Assembly: GCA_019217005.1 (NCBI GenBank)
Contig: JAHBNG010000035.1
Coordinates: forward strand, 1 to 64,000
From: Chloroflexi bacterium TSY
GTDB taxonomy: Bacteria; Chloroflexota; Anaerolineae; Caldilineales; Caldilineaceae
DNA length: 64,000 nt
Direction of reading: 5' to 3'
The translations under genes were made by a program, and so were the position numbers. The notes under the pieces are model-generated. The model was given only the letters and a program-made list of their open reading frames with translations, searched no databases and had not been told where the DNA came from. Below, in pieces: positions 28,368-39,661 of the stretch (its first letter is position 1; each line of letters starts with the position of its first letter).

Positions 28368-31135
28368 CTTGATGGCTCCTTTTTCGCACTTTTTTCTTGA
28401 TGCAATCTATTGAGATGACTTTTGTCTCTTTTGTCAAATTTGGAAAATATTCATTTCACAACTATCGAGTAATTATTTATTTTTTTGGTTTAGCCTGAGC
28501 GTTGTATGAGCACCCCATCTCCGTCATTGCCACTGATAAGATTGCGAGCGCTTTCTGTTACCCCACCAACCATATTCTTGTTCGCCCCCCAAATAATGGC
28601 GAGTCCATGTTCACCATTGCCCAGTCTCCGTGTGCCGGTGACATCAGCACCGATATAATTGCCCAGCACTTGGTTACTGGTACTACCAGATCCCTGGATT
28701 AGTACACCCCGGGAACCATTACCGCTGATAAGGTTTCGCGCGCGCTCAGTCGGACCCCCGATTACATTGTTACTTGCATCAATAATCACCACCCCGTCAT
28801 CGCGATTGCCCAGTTTCTGCCTACCAGTGACATCAGTACCGATAAAGTTGCCCAGCACCTGATTATCTGTAGAGCCTGCATTCTGTATTTCTACACCATG
28901 CTCTACATTGCCGCTGATCAGATTGCCCGATCCCGCTGTTTCACCCCCGATTATATTGTGGCTGGCGCCGAAACTGATGAGTACACCAACCTTAAGATTT
29001 CCCAGCGTAACGGTCCCTGTCGCATCAATACCGATGTAGTTCCCTAACACCCGATTGCCAATCGTGCCATTGTTCTGGAGATTTACACCGTGCTCTCCAT
29101 TGCCACTAATCAGGTTGTTGGCACCTTCAGCTGCACCGCCAATTATATTGTTACTAGCGCCGAAGCCAATGAAAACACCTGTTTCTGTATTACCTATAGC
29201 AGACGTACCAACAGCATCGGTCCCAATGTAGTTCCCTAACACCCGATTGTCGGCGGTTCCAGCATCCTGGATATGAACACCGGCATCACCATTACCGCTG
29301 ATTAAGTTACGAGCGTCCGGAGAATCGCCGCCAATTACATTATTGCTGGCCTTAAACACAATAACTACCCCGCCAGCCCCATTGCCGAGTGCCTGTGTAC
29401 CTGTGATGTCCGTGCCAATATAGTTACCAAGTACCTGATTGCCTGTCGTGCCACTATCCTTCAACCATACGCCTCTTCTGCCATTGCCGCTAATCAGATT
29501 GCGGGCCTGTTCTGTCTCCCCGCCGATTGCATTTCTGCTGGCACCAAAACCAATAAACACACCATCCTCATCGTTGCTCAAGGCGACAGTGCCGTTGTGA
29601 TTCGTACCGATGAAATTACCTTTTATCTCGTTATCAGTTGTATCACTATACTGAAGTCCTACTCCACTTATAGCATTGCCACTGATGAGGTTACGCGCAC
29701 CTTCGATTTCTCCGCCTACAATGTTATTACCAGACCCCAGAATCGTCACGCCATCTCTTGTGTTAGCTACGGCATAATTGCCTGTGACATCGACGCCAAT
29801 ATAATTACCGAGTACCTGATTCCTTGTCGTGTTAGCATCCTGAATCCAGACGCCTGAACCAATATTGCCACTGATGAGGTTACGCGCACCCTGATTTGTT
29901 CCGCCTACAGTATTGTCACTCGCTCCGCCGAGAATGACCACGCCTCCCTCACCATTACCCAAAGGCTGGCTTCCTGTGATATCGGTGCCGATGAAATTGC
30001 CCAAGATCCGATTTCCTGTTGTTTCAGCCTCTTCTAGCAGGATTCCAAATCGGGTGTTGCCGCTCATGAGATTGCGAGCGCCTTCACTCTCGCCACCAAT
30101 TACGTTATCACTGGCTCCGGAAACGACGACTACGCCAAATCTGCCATTGCCAACAGGTTGGGTTCCACTCATATTGACGCCAATATTATTGCCCATTATC
30201 TTGTTATTTCTAGTGTCTTTGTCTTGTAACCATACCCCTGTATCGCCATTGCCACTAAGCAAATTGCCCTGTCCTAGAGGAGCTGCACCTATCATACGGT
30301 CACCGCCAATGACTGCATGATTAGCACCACCAGTCAGAGTAATGCCGTCCCATGGGAAATGAAGAATCTGCAGTCCGTGTACCTTTACATTCATTGCACT
30401 GTAGATCACAAGACCGCTTCCTTCACTCAACTGGCTGCCATCCAAAATTACACCCGCTTGGCTACCGTCAATAGTCAACGTATCTGTAATGATCCAGGGC
30501 AGAGGAGATGCCAGCGTAATGCTCACCGGCGCGGCAGGCGGAAACACCTGGGGATCAAAATCAATCGTGATATCCGGTACCGCATCTAATAGACACTGAC
30601 GCAGGCTGCCCAACCCGCTATCGGCTAAGGTATTCACGGTGCATGTACTCTCAAAAGGCGTTAGAGTAGTGTGGTTGCCGTTCATGGGCCGGTTGCTCTT
30701 TTGGATAACATACCGCTCGTAGTAAAGAGAAGTTGTGATTTGTCTATCGACAGATTCGCACCGAGATTCTGAAGTCAGACCATCGATTCCCTTATTGATG
30801 CCACAGAGCGCGCGCCCAGCGTTCTGTACCGCAACGAGCGCTTCCTCAGGGGCAACCATTGATGTCATTCGCCTGACGCGTTGGCCATCGGGTGATCGTG
30901 TCCCTACTCGTTGTACTGCTGCTTGAATATCGTTGCGCCTCGCTTGGCCTGAAATTCTGGGGTTGAAATATGTGTAAGAGGTCACAACTGGTGTTTGTGT
31001 CTTTTGAAAGCGGGCCGCGCCTAGCGTCATCGGCGGCGTCAACATGGCCAAGAGTACGAATAAAACATTGGTGGTCATGAGTTTACAGTGCATGGTCGTC
31101 TCCTGAGTGAATCGAGATTCAGAACACTTTCCCAG

Positions 31136-34100
31136 CTATTTGCACAGTGACAGGCAGAGCGTCTGCGCCTTTTTTAAATCAAGTGCAGCACCTAATTCCT
31201 CAAAAATCGCAACGACCTCATCACAATACGCCAGTGCTTGTTGTGACAGTTGCGCCCCATCCTGGCCGTTTTGCGCCTGGGTGGCACGCAGCTGTGCCAG
31301 CGCCACCAGCGTCAACCCAACCTCATAAGGGCTAGTCTGGGCTTGGAGGATGGTCAGGCTCTCCCGGAGATGAATGTCCGCCTCAGCGAACTGGCCCAGC
31401 CTGTGGAACGCTTGCCCCAGGACACGGTGTGCCTGTCCAGCTTCCAATCGGCGCCCCAAGGTAATAGTCCAATCCAGCGCTTGCTGGGCCAGTTGCAGCC
31501 CTGCCTGCGGTCTGTCCATCTGCAGGTGCAATTCAGCCCGGTAATAACACAACTCGGCTGAATAGATGGTGACGTTGATAGCGGCAAATGTATCTTGGCT
31601 TTGCTGTAACATCTTCTGAGCTGTGGAAAAATCGCTCTGTTTTAGATAACAGACACCCAGGTTCATGCACGCCAGACCCACCACCTCGGCAAAATCGCAC
31701 GCTGTGCCAATTGCATGTGCCTGCTGATTGGCCGCAATGGCCGGCGCCACCTGACCCTGGCGCCGATAAATTTCGCCCAGATTCATGGCCGCGGCCGCCC
31801 GGCGACGTTCCTCTCCGGTCTTTTCGCTAAGGGTGGCACTCGCTTGAAAATAGTGGAGGGCCTCATCCCAACGGCTCAGATCCTGGTAAACACAGCCCAG
31901 GTTGCTGTAGGCTTTCTCCAGACCGATGAGATCGTTTGTTGTTTGATAGAGTTCGACGCTACGCTGATGGGCATGGAGCGCTTGCTGGCTTTCGCCCAGG
32001 CTACTCTGAATCAGCCCCTGAAGATTGTAGGCTTGGGCCAGATCACGTGTGCTTTCACTTTGCTCAATGATGGTACTACCCCGCTCGCAGGCCATGAGTG
32101 CCTCGGTCAAATTGCCCCACCGGTAGTGCAAGATGCTGCTGTAGAGATGTAGTTGGCCGGCCTCCAGACAGCTTTGACCATTAAGTAATTGTAGCCCACG
32201 CCCCACTGCTGCTTGGGCTGCATCCAGATCGCCTTTGTTGTGATAGGCCACAGCTACCTTACACTGCAAATTTGCCTGATGTGGAAGGGAAAAGGCTGAA
32301 CTGTTTCGGCACAGCTGCAATGCATCTTGATAGGTGGTGATGGCATCATCACTTTGACCAATCGCAGTCAGGACATCAGCCTTAATCTCTAATATCTCAA
32401 CATGCCATTGCGTCAGCTGTGCCTGATCAACATCTAGGGTCGGGCTAAGGTCAGCCAGCAATGCCCTCTCTCCGTCTTGTACTTTCTCTAAAGCACGTTC
32501 ACACCAAGTGAGCGCACTTTCGTTCGCCCAGGCATGTGCCGCCTGTTGGGCAACCCGCTGGCCATAAAGCACGGCGTTTACCCAATCGTCACTGTGATAA
32601 TAATGGTGCGCCAATAGCTCCGGCAAGTCAGAACGGTCTGCCGTGCCTGTGCGTTCCAGGGTGCGACCCACCCGGCGATGGTAACGTTGCCGTTGCACGG
32701 CGGGCAGGCCGGCATAGACCACTGACTGGATAAGAGCATGGTCAAAGTAATAGACATCGGCGCGCCAATGTTGGCCAATGAATTTGCGTTCTTCCAGTTG
32801 CAGCAACCCTTCGTCCAAGAGCGCGGCCTCACTGCTGTTGGCCGCCACTTCTTGCAAAAGAGGAGAAGCACAGCGGTCACCGATAACGGCCAGGAGGGGT
32901 AAAATCGTCAGGGCGGCCGACGGTAGCGTTTCTACACGGGTGCGAATCAGGCGATCAATCGAATCGGGGATGTCGAGAGTTTGCAGAGGACGCGCCAGAC
33001 ACCATTGACCCTGATCAAAGTGCAATAGGTCGGCTTCCTCCAACGACGTAACCAACTCACGCAGGAAGAAGGGGTTGCCCTGCGCAGCTGACAGCACAAG
33101 GTGGGCGATTTCCTGAGTTACGTCCTCGACGCCCAATAGGGTTGCCAGCAGTATTCTGGCTTCATCTTCAGAGAGTTCTGTCAGCCGCACCTGGGTGCTG
33201 AATTGATGCCAGGGTGGTTGCCACTCCGCTTCCGGGCGAAAGAGGGTAATCACCAGCACAGGCAGTTGTGCAATACGCCCTAAGACAAGATTCAGCACCT
33301 TCAGGCTAGCTTCATCCCCCCGATGCACATCTTCCAGCGCGATAATGAGTGGCTTCGGCACGGCGCTGGCAGCCAACAACCGACCCAACAGACGAGCCAG
33401 CTGCCTTTGTTGCACTTGCGGATCCGATTCTGGCTGACTGGCTGTGGCCGTAGGGAGCGTTAACACTTCCATTAAGATCACCTGAGCTTCCAATTGTTCT
33501 TCTTTAGGAACATCGGCACCCAGCAAGTCATGCAGGGTCTGACAAACTTTCGTACGCATCTCAGCTTCACCATCTGCCAGCGAAATATCAAGCGCAGTAC
33601 GCAAGAGTTGACCAATCAGCCAATAGGGTCCGGCCTCATATGCGGAAGGAGAAGTAGCGACCAGCCAGGTGGCTTGTAGCCCAATGGTCTGATAAAAGGC
33701 ATGGAGCAGACGCGATTTGCCAATACCGGCACCACCGATAATGTCTATCACCTGCCCCTGGCCTTGTTGACACGCTTGCCATGCTTGCTGCAATAGGGCC
33801 AATTCCTCCTGGCGGCTGACCATGGGTAAAGTATGTGCAGATGGTGGCCACTCTGCACCAGTAGTTGAGGCCGTTGCGCGCACCTGATAAGCGGTCAAGG
33901 CAGTCGTGTTGTGGTGATCACGTTGGACCTGCAGGTGAAAGCGGTGGCCTACCAGCCGGCGGGTTGCCTCACTTATCAAGAGTTCATTGTGACCGGCCTG
34001 GCGCGCCAGTGCCAAGGCTTCGGCGGCCACGGGACCGGTGACGAAATCCGTCGGTTGCGCGGTTGTGTCCAGATTACCGATCACAAGCTGACCGCTGTTC

Positions 34101-35578
34101 AGCCCCAACGCGAGGCCGAGCGCTGGCGGATGGGGGACACCTTCTTCCCGCGTCTCCTGGCTTGCCGTCAGTTCCAGCGCGGCGGAGACCGCTCGCAAGG
34201 CATCGTTTTCTTGGGCTAAGGGAACCCCAAAAAGCGCGAGTACGGTGTCATAACCGATGCTTTGCACCGTGCCGCCATAGCGGGCAATCTGCCGAGTGAT
34301 GTGCGCCAGATATAGCTTAAGCTCCTGAGCCGCGGTCTCGGCATCGTGGCTGGCAAAAAGTTCATCCACCCCCAGTAACCGGAGTGCCAGCAGCGAAGCG
34401 GGTTGGCGCCGTATCTTGTGCGATTGGTGCAACACTGTATCAGGCGGACCGTAATGAACATAGGCGGCCCAGAGCGGATCGTGTGGTTGGGCCAGGGTGG
34501 TGCGGGCGCAGTGCAGCGCAGAGCCGATCCTGTCTCCATGCAGAGCCGACCGATAGAAGGTCAAGGCAAACGCTTGCGAGGCGGTGTCGTAAATGGGCCA
34601 AAATGTTCCGATAAAGCCCTGTGCACCACCCTGGACAAAAGCTGCCGCCACGCCTTGGGTTCCCAGCCCCAGATACGTCAGTCCCGCGGCGGCTTCAGCC
34701 TGTATCTGGCTGCGGGCCGATTCACAGCCGTTCAAAAAGACAAAAGGCCGACCGCTTACGTTGCGCTGAATCTCGGTTGCGGTGAGAATTTCTTCATCGG
34801 CCAGCACCAACCCGCTAGATTGTGGATCCTCCACATCGAAAAGGGCGTGACCCGAATAGTGGCTCAGATCATAGTCACCGCTGGCCAGATTTTGCAGAAC
34901 TGCGTCCCTGGTCGCCCGGGAACGCATGAGTATGCGTGGCACAGCGGCGTCGGGCATGGCTTCGATGAGGCTGAATAGCTGTTCGATCTCCACATCGGCG
35001 TGGGGCAAATCGCCGGTGGGGTTGCCGATGAGCAGGCAAGACCAGGGCCGACTTGTATTGATGACCGGATTCACGTGCGGTGGCACATTGACCGTCATCT
35101 GCCGCGCAACCTGGTGTTTGACCGCCAGATACTCGTGTCCATCGTGGAGCAGTTCCCAGGGGATTTCTGGATTGTTGGCCACAAGTATGAGCGGTGACCC
35201 AGCGGGCAACGCGCGCAATGCCTGCTGGATCACGGGCGGTAGCAACTGGTTGTGCAGCAAACGTCCCAGGCGTAGCAATGGGTCGGACTCTGTCGCGTCT
35301 GGCTGTTGGGCGCTTGCCTGCCGATGCAGAATCAGTCGGTTGAGCAGACGGACCGCGTCGTCAAACTGGCGTTGGAACGACTGGTCGGCATCGGGGGCCA
35401 GGGTTTGGGTGGCGGTCAGGATGGTCGCGCGCTGAGAGCCAGGTGGTTGCAACTGGAAGGTGAATGAGCCTGGTGATTGAAGGATTGAGAGTGCGGCGAG
35501 AGAAATCAATATGTTCTTGACCTTTACAGAATTTTGACTAAACGCAATTGACCAAACTACATTTTGGTTGCTGACCAC
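31136..35578 (-). CDS. CHAT protease fused to a cyclase-like domain, signalling ATPase and TPR array
   Basis: A 1480-residue cytoplasmic protein. The start is GTG 35578, overlapping the end of the upstream gene by 22 bp; the first 35 residues are weakly supported and the true start may be later. Residues 40-380 are a CHAT caspase-like domain with HYSGHA (H244) and FLNGCESA (C285), the expected His-Cys dyad. Residues 395-565 resemble a class III nucleotide cyclase domain (GGTVQSIGYDTVLALFGVP), but both metal-binding Asp positions appear replaced (an Arg near 400 and Tyr in IGY), so it is probably a binding or dimer module, not an active cyclase. Next is an AAA/STAND-type ATPase with Walker A GGAGIGKS (615-622) and Walker B-like LIIALEDVHRGDEAS. 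About 480 residues of TPR-like helices finish it. This suggests a ligand-gated protease. Confidence 0.9.
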   Translation of the reverse strand: MVSNQNVVWSIAFSQNSVKVKNILISLAALSILQSPGSFTFQLQPPGSQRATILTATQTLAPDADQSFQRQFDDAVRLLNRLILHRQASAQQPDATESDPLLRLGRLLHNQLLPPVIQQALRALPAGSPLILVANNPEIPWELLHDGHEYLAVKHQVARQMTVNVPPHVNPVINTSRPWSCLLIGNPTGDLPHADVEIEQLFSLIEAMPDAAVPRILMRSRATRDAVLQNLASGDYDLSHYSGHALFDVEDPQSSGLVLADEEILTATEIQRNVSGRPFVFLNGCESARSQIQAEAAAGLTYLGLGTQGVAAAFVQGGAQGFIGTFWPIYDTASQAFALTFYRSALHGDRIGSALHCARTTLAQPHDPLWAAYVHYGPPDTVLHQSHKIRRQPASLLALRLLGVDELFASHDAETAAQELKLYLAHITRQIARYGGTVQSIGYDTVLALFGVPLAQENDALRAVSAALELTASQETREEGVPHPPALGLALGLNSGQLVIGNLDTTAQPTDFVTGPVAAEALALARQAGHNELLISEATRRLVGHRFHLQVQRDHHNTTALTAYQVRATASTTGAEWPPSAHTLPMVSRQEELALLQQAWQACQQGQGQVIDIIGGAGIGKSRLLHAFYQTIGLQATWLVATSPSAYEAGPYWLIGQLLRTALDISLADGEAEMRTKVCQTLHDLLGADVPKEEQLEAQVILMEVLTLPTATASQPESDPQVQQRQLARLLGRLLAASAVPKPLIIALEDVHRGDEASLKVLNLVLGRIAQLPVLVITLFRPEAEWQPPWHQFSTQVRLTELSEDEARILLATLLGVEDVTQEIAHLVLSAAQGNPFFLRELVTSLEEADLLHFDQGQWCLARPLQTLDIPDSIDRLIRTRVETLPSAALTILPLLAVIGDRCASPLLQEVAANSSEAALLDEGLLQLEERKFIGQHWRADVYYFDHALIQSVVYAGLPAVQRQRYHRRVGRTLERTGTADRSDLPELLAHHYYHSDDWVNAVLYGQRVAQQAAHAWANESALTWCERALEKVQDGERALLADLSPTLDVDQAQLTQWHVEILEIKADVLTAIGQSDDAITTYQDALQLCRNSSAFSLPHQANLQCKVAVAYHNKGDLDAAQAAVGRGLQLLNGQSCLEAGQLHLYSSILHYRWGNLTEALMACERGSTIIEQSESTRDLAQAYNLQGLIQSSLGESQQALHAHQRSVELYQTTNDLIGLEKAYSNLGCVYQDLSRWDEALHYFQASATLSEKTGEERRRAAAAMNLGEIYRRQGQVAPAIAANQQAHAIGTACDFAEVVGLACMNLGVCYLKQSDFSTAQKMLQQSQDTFAAINVTIYSAELCYYRAELHLQMDRPQAGLQLAQQALDWTITLGRRLEAGQAHRVLGQAFHRLGQFAEADIHLRESLTILQAQTSPYEVGLTLVALAQLRATQAQNGQDGAQLSQQALAYCDEVVAIFEELGAALDLKKAQTLCLSLCK

Positions 35579-36951
35579 GTACCACCGGATGGAATGGGTA
35601 AACCTTGGCAGAGAAATAACGCCTGTGGCTGGTAAATTCCCGTTGCCTGCGAGGCAGATTGAAATTCTCCTGATATCTCTATGCCATTTAATCCTGGTGT
35701 GTTGAACGTAAACTTGTTATCAACGATCGGTAAGTCTACCGTTACTGTAATGATGCACGTATTAATTGGACTGACCGTAGGAAATTCGATTTCAAGATTA
35801 TGCACCATACATTCAGAAGTCACTGTGAACGAAATTGGGTAAGGCCCTCCACTCTCTTCACCTGCCCAATCGCCTGACCGGGGCAAACATACGACTACCG
35901 TAGGTATCGGAGTTGGTGTGTTGGTTGGCGTATCCGTAATCGTGGGGGTTGATGTATTTGTCGGTGTATTTGTTGGCGTTGATGTGAATGTTGGCGTATT
36001 CGTGGGCGTATCTGTCACGGTTGGCGTATCTGTCAATGTCGGAGTTGGTATGCTAGTCGGCGTTTTTGGAGTGTGGGTAGATGTGGGTGTGTCTGTTGGC
36101 GTATCCGCAGGCATATCTGTCACGGTTGGTGTATCTGTCAATGTCGGGGTAGATGTAGGTGTGTCTGTCGGTGGCAATGCTGTATTACGGTCAGCTGTCC
36201 AAGTTCCCGAATTTGAACAAGAGCCTGCGAACGGAATTGCAACGGTAGATCTCCAAGTGCCTGTGACAGTACTCGTTGATGGGAAACTGCCTGTCAAATT
36301 GTGCCAGTTTCCGCTGAAAGTGGTCGTTACATCGAAGTGGTTATCCAAGATTGGAGCCTCGGAAATTACTACAGTTCCAGTTTGAGTAACCGAACCACCA
36401 CCTGAGCCGGAGCATGTAACTTGGTATCCATATCTTATATTTGCCACCTGGCAATTGGGAGAATCAGTAACAGTGAATGAGATAGGTAGATTCTTACTTG
36501 TCACGCCAGCCCAGGTACCAGATTGAGGACAGACCGGTGTTGGCGTATCGGTGGGAGTCGGGGTATTTGTTGATGTCGGGGTGGATGTGCCTGTTGGAGT
36601 TGGCGTTTCTGTTAGGGTCGGTGTGTTGGTGAAAGTAGGCGCGATCGTAGCGCAACCACCTGGCTGAGGTGATGAGTCTGTAGGACAAGACGTTGGGATA
36701 TTGGTCGATGTGCTTGTTGAGGTATTTATGGGCGTCGGTGTCGGCGAAACAGTTGGTGTAAATGTTGGCATATGCGTTGGGGTATGGGACGCCGTCACTT
36801 GGGGAGTGATTGTTTCTGCCTGATCAGATGTATCGTTGGAGATCAACGGCAGATAAACTGTATTCGGGTCACCTTGGGCAAGTACGAGCGATGCAGCTGA
36901 AACCAAACAGAAGTTCAAGAATAACATGAGTAGGAATTTGTGGATTTTCAT
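35557..36951 (-). CDS. Secreted Thr/Pro-rich linker protein with two related beta modules
   Basis: 464 residues from ATG 36951 ([27 protein letters not shown]), a clear signal peptide. Earlier in-frame starts are not needed, and GGGAAAG lies just upstream. Right after cleavage comes [11 protein letters not shown], the 'YLPLI' motif that other proteins here carry at their C-terminus. Two modules of about 100 residues follow, beginning [19 protein letters not shown] and [20 protein letters not shown], separated by long TPT/TDTPT linkers that look like extended glycosylatable stalks. I do not know a named family for the modules. The overlap with the CHAT gene suggests translational coupling. The linker DNA is repetitive, so the repeat number may vary. 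Confidence 0.75.
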   Translation of the reverse strand: MKIHKFLLMLFLNFCLVSAASLVLAQGDPNTVYLPLISNDTSDQAETITPQVTASHTPTHMPTFTPTVSPTPTPINTSTSTSTNIPTSCPTDSSPQPGGCATIAPTFTNTPTLTETPTPTGTSTPTSTNTPTPTDTPTPVCPQSGTWAGVTSKNLPISFTVTDSPNCQVANIRYGYQVTCSGSGGGSVTQTGTVVISEAPILDNHFDVTTTFSGNWHNLTGSFPSTSTVTGTWRSTVAIPFAGSCSNSGTWTADRNTALPPTDTPTSTPTLTDTPTVTDMPADTPTDTPTSTHTPKTPTSIPTPTLTDTPTVTDTPTNTPTFTSTPTNTPTNTSTPTITDTPTNTPTPIPTVVVCLPRSGDWAGEESGGPYPISFTVTSECMVHNLEIEFPTVSPINTCIITVTVDLPIVDNKFTFNTPGLNGIEISGEFQSASQATGIYQPQALFLCQGLPIPSGGTWSATKM

Positions 36952-37306
36952 CGCTTTCCCTTTTTGGACTAGTGCATTGTCAATGCTAAAAATTCGGTTT
37001 TTCCTGTGTGACAATCCGAAAATCAAGGCGTGATAAAGCACTAGGTCATCACAGTCGGCTTTGGCTGCAACACTGACCATCGCCGAACCCACAAAAGAAT
37101 GAAGTCATGACAAATATGCCGTCTGTTTCTCCGGCGGAGTCGAAAGAACATGGATAGACGTAGATGTTGGCTTCGATTATCGACTAGTCCCAACTGGAAA
37201 CCTCAATCCACTCTAGGTTTTCATCAACTGTTAACTTCGTCCCTGGCTGATAGGTTGTTCCTTCAATGGTGACAGGCACTTCGAGAGTATATTTCACTCC
37301 ATAACA

Positions 37307-38314
37307 CTTTACTTTCTGGTAAAAGAAAAGAGATGAGGTGAGAAATGTGACAAAAAGCGGTTAGCAGTTCATCCTAAAGGTAGAGAACCCAAAAAGGAGG
37401 AAGGAATGCTAACCGCGCCAGAAATAACTATAGCAGTACTGATGAATGTATTGCAAGTAACGCCGATGGGAACAAACGTAAATGTAATGCGTCTGATGTG
37501 GGCAATGCTGAATGGGCCGTTTCTGAAAAGTCGAGGAGCAATCCATAGCGCATTGAAAGAAAGCGGGTTTGAAGATGAGGAGCTCCGGCGAAGCTGGTGG
37601 AGCTGATATGGATCATGGGATATCACAAGTCTGCTGGGGTCGTGGCAAGAAGAAGTGGAGTGGAAAGGGGAATGGGAGGCAAAAAAGTTAGAAGGGTACC
37701 GAGTGAAAAGCATAGATATCACAGGGTTCTGGCGACCGAAGCTGCAAGGGAAAGTGAACCGACTCTATAACTCAACGGCTCGTCGGGCATTGCCCGCGCT
37801 CATCTTTGGAGTGATGATAAGCTCGGGGGAGATAGGCGGGAAGCGAGTGCCACTGCTCAAGGCAATCATGAGATGCACGGTTGGAACAAAGGAAAGTGAG
37901 TTTCGGAAAAAGCTGCTGACAGAGACGAAGAAATCACTGGAGTCAGACGAAGTGGCGGTGGTCGATGCCGGGTTTACAATCAGAGAAATGCTAGAAAGCG
38001 GCATAGACCGATTTGTCCTGCGGGAAGCCATTAACTGCACAGTGCGCCGCAATGAGTTACCCAAACGCAAAGAAAAAGGCAGACCACCTGAATATGGTGA
38101 TATTGTGCGACCGCTCTCTCGCAGCTATATCGGAAAAAGGCCTCGGTTTCACACCATTTACCTAAAGGCGTTCTCGCTCATCGCCGCCTCAATGCCGCTG
38201 CTTAAACTAGCCGAGCACTATTTTTACATTTTATCCCGTTTTTTCAGGGTGGATTCTTTTTTCCGCCCCTTTCGGTTTGCCCTTTGTCACTCAAGCCTTT
38301 ACCAGAAAGTAAAG
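37307..38314 (+). mobile_element. IS copy 2 of the CTTTACTTTCTGG family, internally deleted
   Basis: 1008 bp with intact ends (CTTTACTTTCTGG at 37307 and its complement ending 38314) and a perfect 5-bp duplication TAACA (37302-37306 and 38315-38319). Compared with copy 1 it lacks about 470 bp: the sequence jumps from the LSRSY region straight to KRPRFHTIYLKAFSL. The transposase remnants at 37406-37606 and 37655-38317 also contain an in-frame stop near 37604. It is a non-autonomous deletion derivative that still has both ends. Confidence 0.9.
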
Positions 38315-39661
38315 TAACACTGAAATTGGTCTTTACCTCCGAAGGTTTCCACCGCACCGCGCATTGACCATTGCCCGTCATCAGATACATCTACTATAGA
38401 AAGTTCCGTTTTGCACAGCCGAACGTCCTTTGGATAGGTCTGCAAGATCTCAGAATATGTTGCAATGGAGTATGTCCTTGTGGGTGTGGGCGTAGCTTGA
38501 AATGCCGCTTCGGAAGTGGAACTTGATGTAGCGGTTATACAATTTTCTTGTACAGAAATGGGTGGCAAACCTTGAATCTTAAGTTGTAAGCGTTCGCTCC
38601 CCTCTGGAATATCGAAAACGAAAAGAGCTCCCACCTCTTGACCAGGCGATTCAGTAAGATGATACTCATGTCCCGTTATAATGCCCGAAGCAATATTGAT
38701 AGGTGCTTTGAATTCAGCCTGGTTAAAGATGAACTTAACAGTAAAAGATGTTCCCAAGCTGAGGTGATCAGGGTTCCAGGCAGAGAATCGACCATAATAA
38801 TGTCGGAATTGAACAGGCTCGTAACGACGCCCCCCAGAAACTTCCAGCTTTGTATCCTTCAAAATTATCTCATCCATGGGGCTACTCAATACCAAGCCAA
38901 CTGCTAATAATTCACCGTTCGTTGCACTCAGCATTTTTTCATCACGTTTTCCAGTTAAGAAATCGGGAACCTCAACTGCTATTGGGGGTGTTGAGCAGAC
39001 GTAGCTTGGCACGATATGCATCCCGTCTTCAGATAGCAGAGTCGGCGGAGTTACGGCTTTGGTGTTGGTATATATGCTCGGAAAAGCGGTGATGGGAAAG
39101 TCAAGCAGTGCCAGACGGCCAGCTGTTCCGATAGGCAAATCGAAAACAAACGCAAAGTTTACTGACCGCTGAGCATTGAGTCGATAAGTGGCTTGACCAT
39201 CTACGACGAATTGCAGGGAACCATCTTGGACCTTGATGAAGACACCGGCAAGTTGACCTAGTACTGGTATATTGGCTTCATCCACAAGGCGTACACGACC
39301 AGCTTGATCACCAAATTTAATCGTCAGTGATCTCTGGGTGTTCAAGAGATTTTTTACAGTTACAGTCCAAATCTGAAATGCTCCGCGTAGTGGCAGTGCA
39401 CCTTCTGCGAATTGTCTTGTGTGAAGTGTTGCTGAGTCAGGGTTAATACCAGCTCCCGGCAAATTGAGTACCGCTGATGGCACTTCTGTTAGCTCCTGGA
39501 CAGACCCAATGGTAAGTTGCCAGTCATCCTTAATAAGTGGAGCCGAATCTGATGTCAGGGTGGGCGTGGCTGTAGCGGCTACTTCAAGATCGGCTGTGGA
39601 TTGAATTTTCGCCGACTCATCGTCCACAATCTGGAAAGTGCTGATAACTTGATCAAATTGT

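Larger units (their letters stand above)
25631..28494 (-). mobile_element. IS701/IS4-like insertion sequence carrying a nested IS
   Basis: The true ends are GCCAATCC at 25631 and GGTTTAGC ending at 28494, flanked by CTGAG at 25626-25630 and 28495-28499. Once the nested element 25652-26907 and one TA are removed, both ends form terminal repeats of about 37 bp that align base by base and share CTCGATAGTTGT. The inner edge of these repeats (26913 and 28459-28471) can be mistaken for the element's end. The IS itself would be 1606 bp. Confidence 0.8.
23272..31093 (-). pseudogene. 1650-aa secreted beta-helix protein, interrupted by a nested IS pair
   Basis: The start is ATG 31093 (MHCKLMTTNVLFVLLAML), with CAGGAGAC just upstream; the N-terminus is a signal peptide. 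The frame stays open to 28490 and resumes at 25635, ending at 23272. Removing 25631-28494 plus one copy of the 5-bp duplication CTGAG (2869 bp) rejoins the halves in frame, giving IQRSDTIGNHVLGN exactly on the repeat pattern. The protein has an entry domain (NTLADSGLGSLRQCLLDA) and about twenty units of 64-66 residues of the form NVIGG...ARNLISGN...GV.IQ....NQVLGNYIGTD.TG...LGN. The C-terminal beta domain has FATAEAMPGSMIYLGNV and then a weak QLYLSVIFG tail. Such proteins form long surface solenoids. It follows the CHAT gene by 42 bp, so the two are probably co-transcribed. Confidence 0.85.

Noticed and set aside
26912..28472. ACTCGATAGTTGT inverted pair as the ends of the IS701-like element
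   Set aside because: The pair is only the inner part of terminal repeats of about 37 bp. Host-frame restoration and the CTGAG duplication require the ends at 25631 and 28494.
15706..31093. Regular repeats that could be taken for a CRISPR array or other tandem repeat locus
   Set aside because: The period is about 195 bp, the whole stretch is one long open frame on the minus strand, and the variation follows codon positions. They encode beta-helix coils.
31136..35578. Type III-E CRISPR-like TPR-CHAT (Craspase) system
   Set aside because: There is no Cas7-11-like gene, no CRISPR array and no Csx30-like gene. The TPRs are C-terminal to an ATPase, unlike the TPR-CHAT order.
35918..36385. Plus-strand frame full of VGV repeats
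   Set aside because: It is the antisense of the Thr/Pro linker codons in the secreted protein, not a glycine/valine-rich gene.
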